From the NCBI GenBank assembly GCA_963555705.1, contig OY743180.1, positions 41,944,129 to 42,008,128 on the forward strand: DNA of 64,000 nucleotides, written 5' to 3'. A program made the position numbers and the translations under genes. This DNA comes from Ligustrum vulgare. Lineage: Eukaryota; Streptophyta; Magnoliopsida; Lamiales; Oleaceae. Under the pieces are notes generated by a model. That model saw only the letters and a program-made list of their open reading frames with translations. It was not told the origin of the DNA and searched no databases. Shown here one piece after another: positions 45,327-55,754 of this stretch (the stretch's first letter is position 1; each line of letters starts with the position of its first letter).

Positions 45327-46497
45327 GATGGAACCATCAATTGAGTTCTATCGGGTCGAGAACCAGTATTAAAAGGGTCATTTTGGAAAATTTGGTCTGA
45401 CGCTAGCCGTGCCTTCTTTAGGAACGTCCTTGTATATATTGGTTCATCCACAAGTTCCCACTCACCCGTACACAAAACTCCACATTTAACTTCAAACAAG
45501 GCAGTTTTTACATTTTTTGCTCATATTTCCCTCTTTATTTCCTTCCCTGAGCTTTCCAATGGCAATGCATCTCCATCTAGTGAGTTAAAGACATATATTG
45601 TCCATGTGAAAAAACCAGAAGGTCACATTTTTGAGCAATCGGATGACAGGAAAAACTTTCATAAGTCGTTTCTTCCCATTACCTTTGCCGAATCTGATCA
45701 CGGCTAGGAACGATTACTTTATTCGTACCAAAACGTGATCAGCGATTTCTCAACAAGACTAACTGGAAAGGAAATCAAAGCCTTGAAACAAAAGGATGGC
45801 TTCATTTCAACACATCAAGAAAGGGTGTTGAATCCACTGAAAACACATACTCCTAGTTTCCTAGGATTATACCAAGAAATGGGATTTTGGAAACAATCAA
45901 ATTTTGGAAAGGGAGTTATTACAGGAGTGCTGGATATCGGAATTTTCCCTAGCCATCCTTTGTTTAGTGGCGTAGGGATGTTGCCTCCAGCAGATAAACG
46001 GAAGGGGAAATGTGAGATAAGGCATTAGAGTGTAATAACAAACTAATAGGAGCGAGGTCGTTTAACGTTGCGTCCAACGCCTCCAAATTAGATGATGAGC
46101 CACCGCTCGATGAGGATGGTCATGGGGCTCATACAACTAGTACCGTTGCAGGTGGATTTGTTAGCGGGGTTAGAGTTCTTGGAAATGCTTATGGCACCGC
46201 AGTTGGAATAGCACCTCAAACTCAGTTGTCAATATACAAGATGCGCATGTTTGGTACACAGTATAGAGTAAGACTCGACAGTGTAATAAGATTTAAGTTC
46301 TTTAACATCGTAACATACCAGGTGTGTTTCGGCCCCGACTATTCTGAAGGTGATATATTAGCAGGGCTCGATGCAGCCGTTGAAGACGGCGTTGATGTAC
46401 TCTCTATCTCCCTTGGTGAGGGGCCGGTTCCCTTTTTCCAAGACAACACGGAAATAGCATCATTTGCAGCTATTCAGAAAGGGATATTTGTAAGCTG

Positions 46498-47046
46498 TGT
46501 TCGGATATTTGACCCAAATTGAGAATGGAAATATATTGGACAATTGATTTTCCTATTAAAGTAGTTGACTTGGAGATCAAGTTAAATGTGGAAGGAAAAT
46601 GAAGGAAAATAAAAGACTTTGTTTTGTAATTCTACTTCAACATGGAAATTTTCTTGGACACAATTTCTACATATTTTATGGTTGTTATTTTTACCTATAA
46701 ATATGTGTATTAGGGAGCCATAATATAGTGACCAATTGTGTGATCAAATAGAGAGAAAATTGTGAGCTTTGTCTTTATAGTTTCTTGGGAACTCTTTGTA
46801 AGATAATTCAAGGAGTAGAAATTTGTGATGGATAGTAACTCATTATTAGTATTTGCTCTGTGGTCGTAGGATTAGGTTGGTGAGTGAAACTCTATATATT
46901 TGTAATAATTTAATATATAGTGAAAAAACTTTAGCGATCCGAAATTTTTGCATTGTTATTTTATTTTCTTGTCTGCTCAATTATTTTTTAATATAAAAAA
47001 GATCATGTGGATTAAAGAAGGGGGAATCTGCATTTAATTCCCAACA
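46498..47046 (+). repeat. 5' LTR of gag-only element 1
   Basis: It starts TGTTCGGATATTTGACCC and ends TTCCCAACA. It is the direct repeat of 49136-49647. Confidence 0.88.
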
Positions 47047-47099
47047 AGTAGTATTAGAGGATCAGGTGGTTCGAAGATTTTTTAGGAGCAAAATAAAAT

Positions 47100-47921
47100 A
47101 TGTCTGTGAAGTACGACATGGAGAAATTTAATGGGAGAATTAATTTTGGCTTATGAAAAGTACGAGTCAAGAATGTTTTAATTCAGGCAGGTCTACACAA
47201 AGCTTTGAAGGGAATACCAACCAAGAGTTCTGACAAAGAAAAAGAAAAAGAAACTGAATCCAACATGAGTGATGAAGCTTGAGAAGATTTAGATTTGAAG
47301 GCTGCTAGTACAATAAGATTTTGTTTGGCCAAAAATATTCTTACAAATATTCATGGAATAACTCTTGCTAAGGAACTTTGGGGAAAACAGAAAGAGTTGT
47401 ATCAGAAGAAGAGCTTGTCAAATCGCTTGTATCCGAGGGAACAGTTTCATTCATTGAGAATGAACACAGGTACAAAAATCTCCTACCATCTTAATGTTCT
47501 TAATGGGATTGTTTCTGAACTGAAATCTATTGGAGTAAAAATTGAGGATGAGGATAAAGCATTAAAGCTCATCTGGTTTCTTCCATCCATATTTGAGTAC
47601 ATCAAGCCTATTTTGATGTAAGGGAAAGAAACAGTTGACTTTGCAGAAGTTACAAATAAATTGATCCTTGAAGAAAGGAGATTAGGTGAAGGTGATAATT
47701 CATCTGGAAATAATTTTCTTGTTACTGAAAAGTGGAAGATGGGTAATTCCATGAAGGAGAAAGTTGTATGTTGGAACTGTGGACAATCCGATCACGTAAG
47801 AAGAAATTGTCCAAAAGGTGGAGTAGACTCGACTGACTGTTCGAATGTGGACAATGCGACTCTCTTAGTGGAAGGTTATGATGATGTACTCCGAGTAGGA
47901 TGTGACATCCTCATGGCATGA
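47100..47921 (+). pseudogene. Copia-type gag of element 1 (three stops)
   Basis: From ATG 47100 (MSVKYDMEKFNGRINFGL) the frame meets TGA where Trp is expected, a second TGA at about 47279, then is open (AASTIRFCLAKNILTNIHG, SLSNRLYPREQFHSLRMN, FLPSIFEYIKPILM) to a TAA at 47621. It continues through a CCHC knuckle CWNCGQSDHVRRNC at about 47771-47812 and ends at 47921. This is the UBN2-type gag of Tork-like copia elements. Its knuckle is intact, unlike that of element 2. Confidence 0.82.
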
Positions 47922-48199
47922 CGTGATAGAGGACGTGTTCTTGCGTGTGAATGCATGTGTTCGCATACATGCATTGGTTTGACTTCGATGCAATGTATGT
48001 AGTTAAATTAAAGTCGACGGTTGATGGGCTCTTTGAAAATCAAACAATGGGAGTTGCATCATAACTTTTTTAGCAATTTTGTTTCAACATGAGCCGGTGA
48101 AAAGCTCAAAATTCGTTGATAATTCTAAATGGTTATATTCATATGGTAGAGTATGAGATCGTCAAATTGAAGAAAGCTTTCCGGTTTACCAAATGATTA

Positions 48200-48723
48200 G
48201 GCCCCGTTCTCTTTGTTGTTTTCAGCCCGTTTTGAGTTTTCGATTTTTGAAAATATCGAAAACGCGTTCACTTTGCTCATTTTCAGAAACGCGTTTTTCA
48301 AAACACCAAAAAAATACAAAGGAAACTCAAAACGAGTTTATAGCGTTTTGGATATTTCGTGTTAAAAAGTCCAAAACGACCAAAACGCGCGTTTTGGATT
48401 TTTTTTTGTGTAAATGTAAGACACTTCATTCACTTGAAATTCTTATATTATTTTGCCATTATATATAGATCCATGTTAAGATTTTTTTTTTTTGGGTAAT
48501 TTTTTTTTATTATTATTTTTTTAAATGTGAGACACTTCATTCACTTGAATTTCTTATGTTATTTTGTCATTATATATATATATCCATCTTAAGATTATTT
48601 TTTTTTGTACATTTTTTTTATTTAATATTTTTTATATTTTGTAAAAGTGAGACACTTCCTTCACTTGAAGTTCTTATGTTATTTTGCCATTATATAGATC
48701 CATATTAAGATTTTTTTTTTGTA

Positions 48724-48781
<58 letters not shown>

Positions 48782-49085
48782 TTTGTAAACGTGAGACACT
48801 TTCTTCACTTGAAATTCTTATGTTATTTTGCCATTATATATAGATCCATGTTAAGATTTTGTTGGTATGGAGTTAAATTTTTGTTTAACTGAAACAATAT
48901 TAATGATGAATTTATTGACATAGAGAGCTAACTGATTTATTAATATTAAAATTAATGTAATTCAACAAATAAACCATTTTTTACATATAAAATATCACAA
49001 AATAAATATATCAAAAAATTACAAAGTAAACGCATTTTTCAGTTTTCTATTTTTGAAAACAGTTTTTCAAAATCACAAAGAGAAC
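48200..49085. mobile_element. Non-autonomous DNA transposon nested in gag-only element 1
   Basis: The ends are CCCCGTTCTCTTTGTTG and, in reverse complement, GTTCTCTTTGTGATTTTG, with GAAAACGCGTT-type subterminal motifs. ATGATT occurs on both flanks (48192-48197 and 49086-49091). It is the same family as 8792-9652. The interior holds four tandem units. Confidence 0.68.
48418..48860 (+). repeat. Four tandem ~115-bp units inside the nested element
   Basis: Each unit reads GAGACACTTC-TTCACTTGAA, then TTCTTATGTTATTTTGCCA, then TTATATAGATCCAT-TTAAGAT, then a T-rich or (ATT)n spacer. The starts are at about 48418, 48529, 48648 and 48793. The spacer of the third unit has expanded into an (ATT)n run at 48727-48780. 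Confidence 0.85.
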
Positions 49086-49135
49086 ATGATTTTTTGAATA
49101 TTTTGGCTCGGATGAATTTGTGTTAAGGTGAAAAT

Positions 49136-49647
49136 TGTTGAGATATTTGACCCAAATTCAGAATGAAAATATCTTGGACAATTGATTTCCTTATTAAAAT
49201 GGTCGACTTAGAGACCAAGTTAAAGGTGGAAGGAAAAAAAACTAAAATAAGAGACTTTGTTTTGAGATTCTACTTCAACAAGAAAATCTTATTGGACACA
49301 ATTTCTACATATTTTAGGGTTATGTTTACCTATAAATATGTATGTTAGGGAACCATAATATTGTGACTAATTGTGCAACCAAATAGAGAGATAATTATGA
49401 GATAATTCAAGGGATAGAAACTTGTGACAGATAATAGCTCGTTGGTAGTATTTCCTTTGTAATCCGTAGGATTGGGTCGGTGAGTGAAAATCTATATATT
49501 TGTAACAATTTAATATATAGTGAAAAAATTTGGCGATTCAAAATTTTCGCGTTGTTATTATATTTTCTTGTTTGCTCAATTGTTTCTTAAACATAAAAAA
49601 TGATTGTGTGGGTTAAAGACGAGGAAATCTGTGTTTAATCCCCAACA
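49136..49647 (+). repeat. 3' LTR of gag-only element 1
   Basis: It starts TGTTGAGATATTTGACCC and ends TTAATCCCCAACA. It is 37 bp shorter than the 5' LTR. Confidence 0.88.
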
Positions 49648-50993
49648 AGCTATGCAGTAGGAAACACCGGTCCTTTTACGGAAACTATATTGAATGAGGC
49701 CCCGTGGATTCTCAGAGTCAGAGCAAGCAACATAGACAGGAGCAATAGAGCCACTGCAAAACTTGGAAATGAAGAAGCTTTTGACGGTGAATCTATTTTC
49801 CAGTCGAAGGACTTCCCTTCTACTCTGAAGCCACTTATTTACACAGGTTCCAAAGGCAAGCAAGACTCTACGTTCTGTGCAAATGGATCCTTGGCAGGTA
49901 CTCATGTCAAGGGAAAGATAGTAATGTGTGAGAGGGGAGGTATAGCAAGATTGGACAAAGGACAGGAAGTGAAAAATGCAGGTGGGGCTGGAATGATACT
50001 AGCAAATCAAGAATTTGATGGATTCAGCACGTCAGCAGCTGATGCTCATGTCCTCCCTGCAACACGTCACTTTTGATGCTGGATTAAAGATCAAAGCCTA
50101 TATAAATTCGACGAATTCTCCAATGGCCAGACTCTTATTCAAAGGGACCATAATTGGAGACCCATTGGCTCCAGCAGTCCCCTCCTTTTCCTCGCAGGGT
50201 CCGAGTTTAGCAAGTCCCAGAATTCTAAATCCCAATATCATTGGACCAGGAGTAAACATCCTCGCAGCATGGCATTTTGCTCTAGATAGTAATTCGAACA
50301 TGAAACTGACCTTTTAACATTGAATCGAGGACGTTGATGTCATGTCCTCACCTCAGCAGGATTGCAGCATTGCTTAAAAGCTCGCACCCCAACTGGTCTC
50401 CGGCTGCTATCAAATCTGCTATAATGACATCAGCTGATCTGATGAATCTTATAGGTGCAGCAATAGTCGACAAAACTCTTCAACCAGCTGATGTTATCTG
50501 GACCGGTGCTGGCCATGTGAATCCATCAAAAGCAAATGATCCCAGGCTCATTTATGACATTGAACCTGACGACTATATCCCGTACTTATGCAGCTTAGGC
50601 TATTCAGATAAACAAGTTAGGATAATAGCACATAGATCAGTCCATTGCACTGCAAAAATTCCTGAAGGATAGCTAAATTATCCAACATTTTCTGTTGCAC
50701 TCGTACCATATCAAACTTTCACAAGGAAAGTTACAAATGTTGGCGAGCCATATTCATCTTACGCTGTCAAGGTTGTTGCTTATGCTGTCAAGGTTGTTGC
50801 ACCACCAGGAGTGAACATTACCGTAAAACCCAACCATCTATACTTTACAAAGGTGAACCAAAAACTCTCATATTCTGCGATATTCAGCAGCAGCAGCAAC
50901 AAGAAGATGAACACCACATTTGTTCAAGGGTATTTGGAATGGGCATCCAACAAACATAATGTTAGGAATGTCATATCTATAAAATTTGTCTAA

Positions 50994-53336
50994 AGTCATG
51001 GGAGTGGATCATGGCACAAAGTATTGGCTTCAATGGGTAATTGTCATTGTGCAATAATATTATTTTCAAGAATTCTTGAGCATGTTATGAAAATTACAAG
51101 ATTCATGCTTTGTTTTTATAATGGGAGAACCAAAAATGTAATGAATCCACAATAAAAAAGGTTATTTAAGCCTAATATTCCACAGATTCTATTGCCACTA
51201 GGCTCATGTCAATTGCAGAACTTCAATGACATAAATCTATTGAACTTGTGACAGAAAAACCTAAATAAGATCTATCAATATAAAGGGACAAGGTTACTCT
51301 TCTGCTACAAAACATTTCATTAATAATGAATCAACAAAGGATTGCATAGAACTGCATGTCAGTGTTTAAAATTTCTAAAGTAGATTAACATATGGGCATG
51401 TAAGAAATGATTTACAGTTAGTTGAGGATCAAAACCCTGTATCTATATGCTAATGAGCTTGATGTTTCCTGAAACGTCTTATATACTTGGTCAATATCCA
51501 GTGTTGATCTGCCAACTTAAATCAAATGGCAAAAAATCGAAGTTCGATAGCTGTCCTGACCATCATTTGACAAAATTTCTTCATTTGACTCAATAAATTC
51601 CTATAATCCTGTAGCAATTTGATGTTAATATCAGGTAATGGATGAGTGTGTTTGGCTAAGAATCAAACATGGTTAAAGTTACTTATAAGTAACTCTTTGT
51701 TTCCAAAACATTTAGATATGTAACATTTTTCTTACCTTAGTTTCAAATTAAGCAACTTATTTTCAACTATGACGAATAAAAAGATTATTTATCATAAAAC
51801 CACTTAAAAAAAAAAAAAAAAAAAATGCTTAGCCAAAAAAATGGTCTAAGATGGAGGGGGAACGACTCTAGTTACCTGCTAATTCCACGGAGTGGACAGA
51901 TGTTGCCTTTTTCCCCATCCGTGGTCAGTTCGGGCCCTCAGGGTGTGTGCTACACCTTTTTTTTTTTTTTTTGTGATTGCTATTTTTTGCTTTGTCTATT
52001 AAAAAGAGAGGAAAAGTCTGGTAAGATAATATAAATACAAGTAACAGACTGGCCACTTTTAAAACATGTTTGGAGGTTGTTTATATATAGTTTAAATTAT
52101 AAATAGATATAAATGAGTGGTGTTAAGTGGATACTGGATAGTACTTATACACATGAAGTATGTGGAACTAAAGTGATTTGACCGATTATAAACAGTAGCC
52201 AAATAAGGATGTCTAGAGGAAGGCTAAGCAAGAAAGCAGACGAAGATTAACCATGAATGTTGAAATAAATAAATAAAAAAAGAAAAGAAAAAGCGGAGCC
52301 GTCCCTTACCATTTGTTCTTGCTGAATGGAACCCCTTCTATTTTCTTTTGAATCCTTGTAATAAAAACATTTCTTCAATTACTAAACATGAATTAACAAG
52401 AATTTCCTCCAAAGAGCAGGTTAATAACATGAATTTTATTCGTAAAATGATGAGGAATTAATAAATTTTAAAACAGGAAAATGTATGGAACCTTTTCCAA
52501 TTTGCAGTTAGGCCGAGGAAATGTTGACACGGAACCAATAATTGACGAGGTTTCAGATGCCAGAGAGAGCTAGTTTAAAACAAGAAGCCAGATGTGTCAC
52601 AAAAAGCACGATCATCTATGATTTAGTAGGTTAAGGGTCTAATGTTAAGCCAATTAAAAAATAAAAATAAAAATGCTACTATTAGCTATTAAGTAGCTTT
52701 TTTTATTTACAAACACGGTTGTGTACATTACTTTCATTGAATACGAGAATAACAGTTACTTGTTTGCAAAGTACCTCTTACATTATTGTCAAAATAAGTA
52801 ATGTACAAGTTTTCAACTTTTACCAATAACCCAAATATTATAAAGTTAACTTATTTGATTATAAGTGAACTCGTTAAGCTTGGTGTACAAGAGTTTTAAA
52901 GAGCATCAGAATAATTTAGAAAGTAAATACCAGTTATGTACCATTTCGAAAAGTTCAACAGAAGGATTATGAGGATACCTCCTCCATTTGAAAATTAAAT
53001 TCCTGTGGCATAGGTAAAGTATTATGAGTTTGGGTGAACCTTGAATTATTTATCGTAGTAAACAACTACCATAAAATGATTAAAATTTAAAGTGCTAACT
53101 ACCAATGACACTGTATTTTCCTTCTTACCGTTTATGGAAACTCTAAAATCATCCCTACTCAACAACATCTGCATGATACAAAAGATTGATTTACTTTCCT
53201 TTCCTGAAGATAGAGTAGGTTTAGCTAAGCTAAACTTAATAAAATGTAAAAAAAACTTTCTGTTTCCAAATGTTTTGGAGACGTTGCCTTCTCTTTTCAG
53301 CCAAAATAAGTTACTTGAAAAATTACTCTTACCTTA
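50994..53336. other. Non-coding DNA downstream of the subtilase pseudogene
   Basis: AT-rich with poly-A/T runs (51808-51825, 51958-51972) and MITE-like phrases (ACTTATAAGTAACT at 51683). Near 52936 the phrase ATGTACCATTTCGAAAAG repeats part of the 10-12 kb duplication. No gene recognised. Confidence 0.4.
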
Positions 53337-53487
53337 GCCTCTATTTGGTAATTTTTTTTTTTATAAATAAAGAATGTGATGTTTTTGAGGTAAAATATGT
53401 GGTTAAAAGGTTATATGAGGAAATATGTAAGGTTAAAATGTGATTTGAAGAAATGTGTTGTTTATAAACAATTTACTGAACAGAGGC
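53337..53487. mobile_element. Tourist-like MITE (family A), copy 2, perfect TTA TSD
   Basis: It is 151 bp with ends GCCTCTATTTGGTAA and, in reverse complement, GCCTCTGTTCAGTAAA. It is flanked by TTA on both sides, the PIF/Harbinger-type target. Confidence 0.82.
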
Positions 53488-53569
53488 TTAATATCAAAAT
53501 AACTTATCTAGTCCAACTTTGAACAACAAATAACAGTTCCTTATTTTACGACTTATTTACTAAGCTTAG

Positions 53570-54329
53570 TGATGTGATCCAGGACCCTATACAATCGGAG
53601 TCATAGCAGGCTTGATGGGAAAATTTAAATATTCAAGCCAAAACAAGAATTCAGCAGGTTCGACGAGCTTTGCAGATCAAATCGTGTCGAAAAGAATCGA
53701 AAATTATGTAGAAGGGCTATCACGGCTGTAACCAACATATGTCACGGCCGAAACTTCCTCTCGGGTTAAAATGCAGAATTTCAAGATTTTCGATTTACGG
53801 CCGTAAATAAGGGATCACGGCCGTAAGTGTCATCTTTACGGCCGTAACTGCTTAACGGATCAGATTTTTCCAGATTTCGCAATATTTTATTTCCTTATCA
53901 GTTTTTAGCTATTTTAGGTTAGTTAGAATTCTATTTTGAGTAAATTAGCAATTAGGGTTTTATTTTGCTTATTTATACGCCTTTTCGATTCATTGTAAAA
54001 TCAGACTTTGATTATTGAATAAAAAGGGATTGAATGTTTTTCAATTGTTTAATGTGTAGATTCACATTACAAACCCAAACTTATCAAGATTGATTATCTT
54101 GTGGCGTTCATCCAGAACTTATCAAATATTCGCGAGAGTATTTGTGACGTTAAAAATCAGAGACTTATCAAGGAGATTGGGCAAATCCTTGTGGCTTTTC
54201 GAAAGTCGTGGTTCTTTATTCCGCATTGTCGAGTCATCGCGTCGTGAATATCGGGTCATGATTCATCCGTCCAACCACAACCCGAGTTCGGAACTTTCCG
54301 GCGTTTCTTCCGCGCTTCGAATCTCATCA
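53570..54329 (+). repeat. 5' LTR of the unrecognised-ORF element
   Basis: This is a 760-bp direct repeat of 55755-56544. U3 carries five ACGGCCGT-type motifs (53721-53850). The TATA-like TTATTTATAC is at about 53970-53979. Confidence 0.92.
53721..53850 (+). promoter_or_regulatory. ACGGCCGT palindrome cluster in U3
   Basis: Motifs: CACGGCTGTAAC, CACGGCCGAAAC, TTACGGCCGTAAAT, CACGGCCGTAAGTG and TTACGGCCGTAACTG. They lie about 120-250 bases upstream of the TATA-like site. The 3' LTR has six because of a 30-base additional block. Confidence 0.55.
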
Positions 54330-54757
54330 TCTGGTATCAGAGCTGGACTCTGAATTCAGGTTTTTCTATCCAGTTTAATTCTTATGTTTATCATCGATTC
54401 TGTCATAAGAATTATCCATATCTTGTTGTTGAGTCTTTCTTTTCTTGAGTATTCTTCGTGCCAGTAAATTTTTTCTTTGTTTGATCTATATAAAAATCCA
54501 ACAAAATTCAAAAGTGTTTGTTTTGCTTAATTCTTATCCGAATTAAGTTCCGTTTGTTCTGTCATGTTCGTTGTCGAATTTTCGGATTTATAAAAAAAAA
54601 AATTATTTTATTATTATTTTTTATTCCGAAAATTCATCCAAAACTCAAAAAAAAAAAAAAAAAAAAAAAATAGTCCATTCAAGAACCACTTTCTTGAATT
54701 TTTTGATCATTTGTTTTAATTATTCTTTTTTCTGTGTCCTTCCACATAAATTTCACA

Positions 54758-55708
54758 ATGTCAAATTCCTATGAAAATGCCAAAGATCGTATGTGGAGAT
54801 TTTTGAATGATACTTTGATGAGATTGGATAAACTAGATGAAAGGGAAGGGAAATTGAAAAGGGGGCGATCTCAAGTGAATCGTAGCGATGAGAGTCAATA
54901 TAGGCATGATCATAAACCTAGGGATGGAATCGGGGTTAAGAGAGGAGCTGAGATTGATCCAAAAGCAATTTTAAAAATTCAAAAAGAAATTTATGAGGAA
55001 AGATTAAGGTGTGAATGGGAGGCAGAAAGAAAATATTTGGCTAAATTGCGAAAGAAGGAGGAGAAACGAAAGGTGGTGATTAAATGGTTAGAGGAGAGTG
55101 AAATACATGTTATAGTTGAGCATCGGGATATGAATGTTGAAAAGAAGGAGGGAGGCTTGAAACATGAATTAGAAGTAGTTGAAGAGACCCCGAATTTTGT
55201 GGTAGGTGATGAAAAGGTGGAGTAAGGTGATCAAACTCCAAAATTTGATGAGGAATTAGAAGTTGGGGTAGAAATTCAAATTTTGAGCTTTGAATTGGAA
55301 GATCCACATTTTGGTAGTGATGGGGTAGTACATGAACATGCTGATTCAAATGTGGAGGTCGGAGATGTGGTTGAGTTTGAAGATAAAAAAATTGAACAAG
55401 AAATTGCAAAGGAGGAAAGAGGCGAAGAGAAGAGCCTCGTGGTTCAAGAAGTGGAGTTGGTGGTGGCTTGTCATGAATACAATGATCCATACCTTGTACC
55501 TCATGAAGCTAACATGTCCCTCCCCATTTTGTTTAAATCCTTGTTGCAGGTTAATTATGTTTGGAAGCTTCAACCACACCGCAAATGGCAAAGGAAGTTC
55601 AAGCTCCATCTCTTCCATGTTTGTCAATCAAATGATTCCAATTTATTGAACTCATGGCATGGAAGTAGAAATTTTCCGTTTGATCCAGGAGGTGAAGTGA
55701 AACAATAG
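54758..55708 (+). CDS. Unrecognised retroelement protein, one in-frame stop
   Basis: I take ATG 54758 (MSNSYENAKDRMWRF); an in-frame ATG also exists at 54734. Residues 1-155 are highly charged and probably coiled-coil (DKLDEREGKLKRGR, RKYLAKLRKKEEKRK). A TAA at 55223-55225 interrupts, but the frame stays open on both sides, so the ancestral product was about 316 residues. The middle is acidic (EVGDVVEFEDKKIEQEIAKE). The last ~75 residues form a denser, aromatic block (LLQVNYVWKL, NSWHGSRNFPFDPGG). The same block is encoded at 63954-63691 on the minus strand. Beyond the TAG at 55706 the shared motif (SYDSGRIIL) continues into the polypurine tract. It may be a very divergent gag-like or accessory protein. 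Confidence 0.7.
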
Positions 55709-55754
55709 GAACAAAGCTATGATTCGGGACGAATCATCCTAAAGAAGGAGGGTA

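Larger units (their letters stand above)
46498..49647 (+). mobile_element. Gag-only LTR retrotransposon (TR-GAG type), element 1
   Basis: The LTRs are 46498-47046 and 49136-49647 (TGTT...CCCAACA/CCCCAACA). The flanks AGCTG and AGCTA give a near-perfect 5-bp duplication inside the subtilase. The interior carries only a copia-type gag (47100-47921), then a non-coding tail homologous to that of element 2, then a nested DNA element (48200-49085), then the purine tract AAGGTGAAAAT. The primer site begins AGTAGTATTAGAGGATC, a decayed tRNA-Met type. No protease, integrase or RT is present. Confidence 0.85.
45543..50993 (+). pseudogene. Subtilisin-like serine protease (plant SBT1-type) pseudogene
   Basis: Order: prodomain (about 45585-45790, KTYIVHVKKPEG, then VISDFSTRL), peptidase S8 Asp region (FGKGVITGVLDIGIFPSHP, about 45905-45960), His region (DEDGHGAHTTSTVAGG, about 46105-46155), Asn region after the insertion (AVGNTGPF, about 49655), PA domain (GKIVMCERGGIARLDKGQEV), Ser region, and fibronectin-like C-terminus to 50993. 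Defects: no ATG in frame at the signal peptide, TAG in the prodomain (about 45703), a frameshift at about 46016, an 80-base insertion at 46240-46320, a 3150-bp retroelement after GIFVSC, and frameshifts at about 50063 and 50310. A TAG also occurs at 50670, and a 21-base duplication at about 50760-50800. GTSMSCPHL has become RTLMSCPHL, losing the catalytic Ser. Confidence 0.9.

Noticed and set aside
45287..45499. ORF spanning the hAT right end and the subtilase upstream region
   Set aside because: It crosses the transposon boundary and TSD, so it cannot be an evolved gene.
48727..48780. CRISPR-like array from the regularly spaced repeats at 48.4-48.9 kb
   Set aside because: The units are ~115-bp tandem repeats with no unique spacers, in plant DNA inside a transposon.
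54090..54353. ORFs in the LTRs (54090-54353 and 56230-56568)
   Set aside because: Both lie in the R/U5 part of the two LTR copies; the frame simply repeats because the LTRs are repeats and ends at different points.
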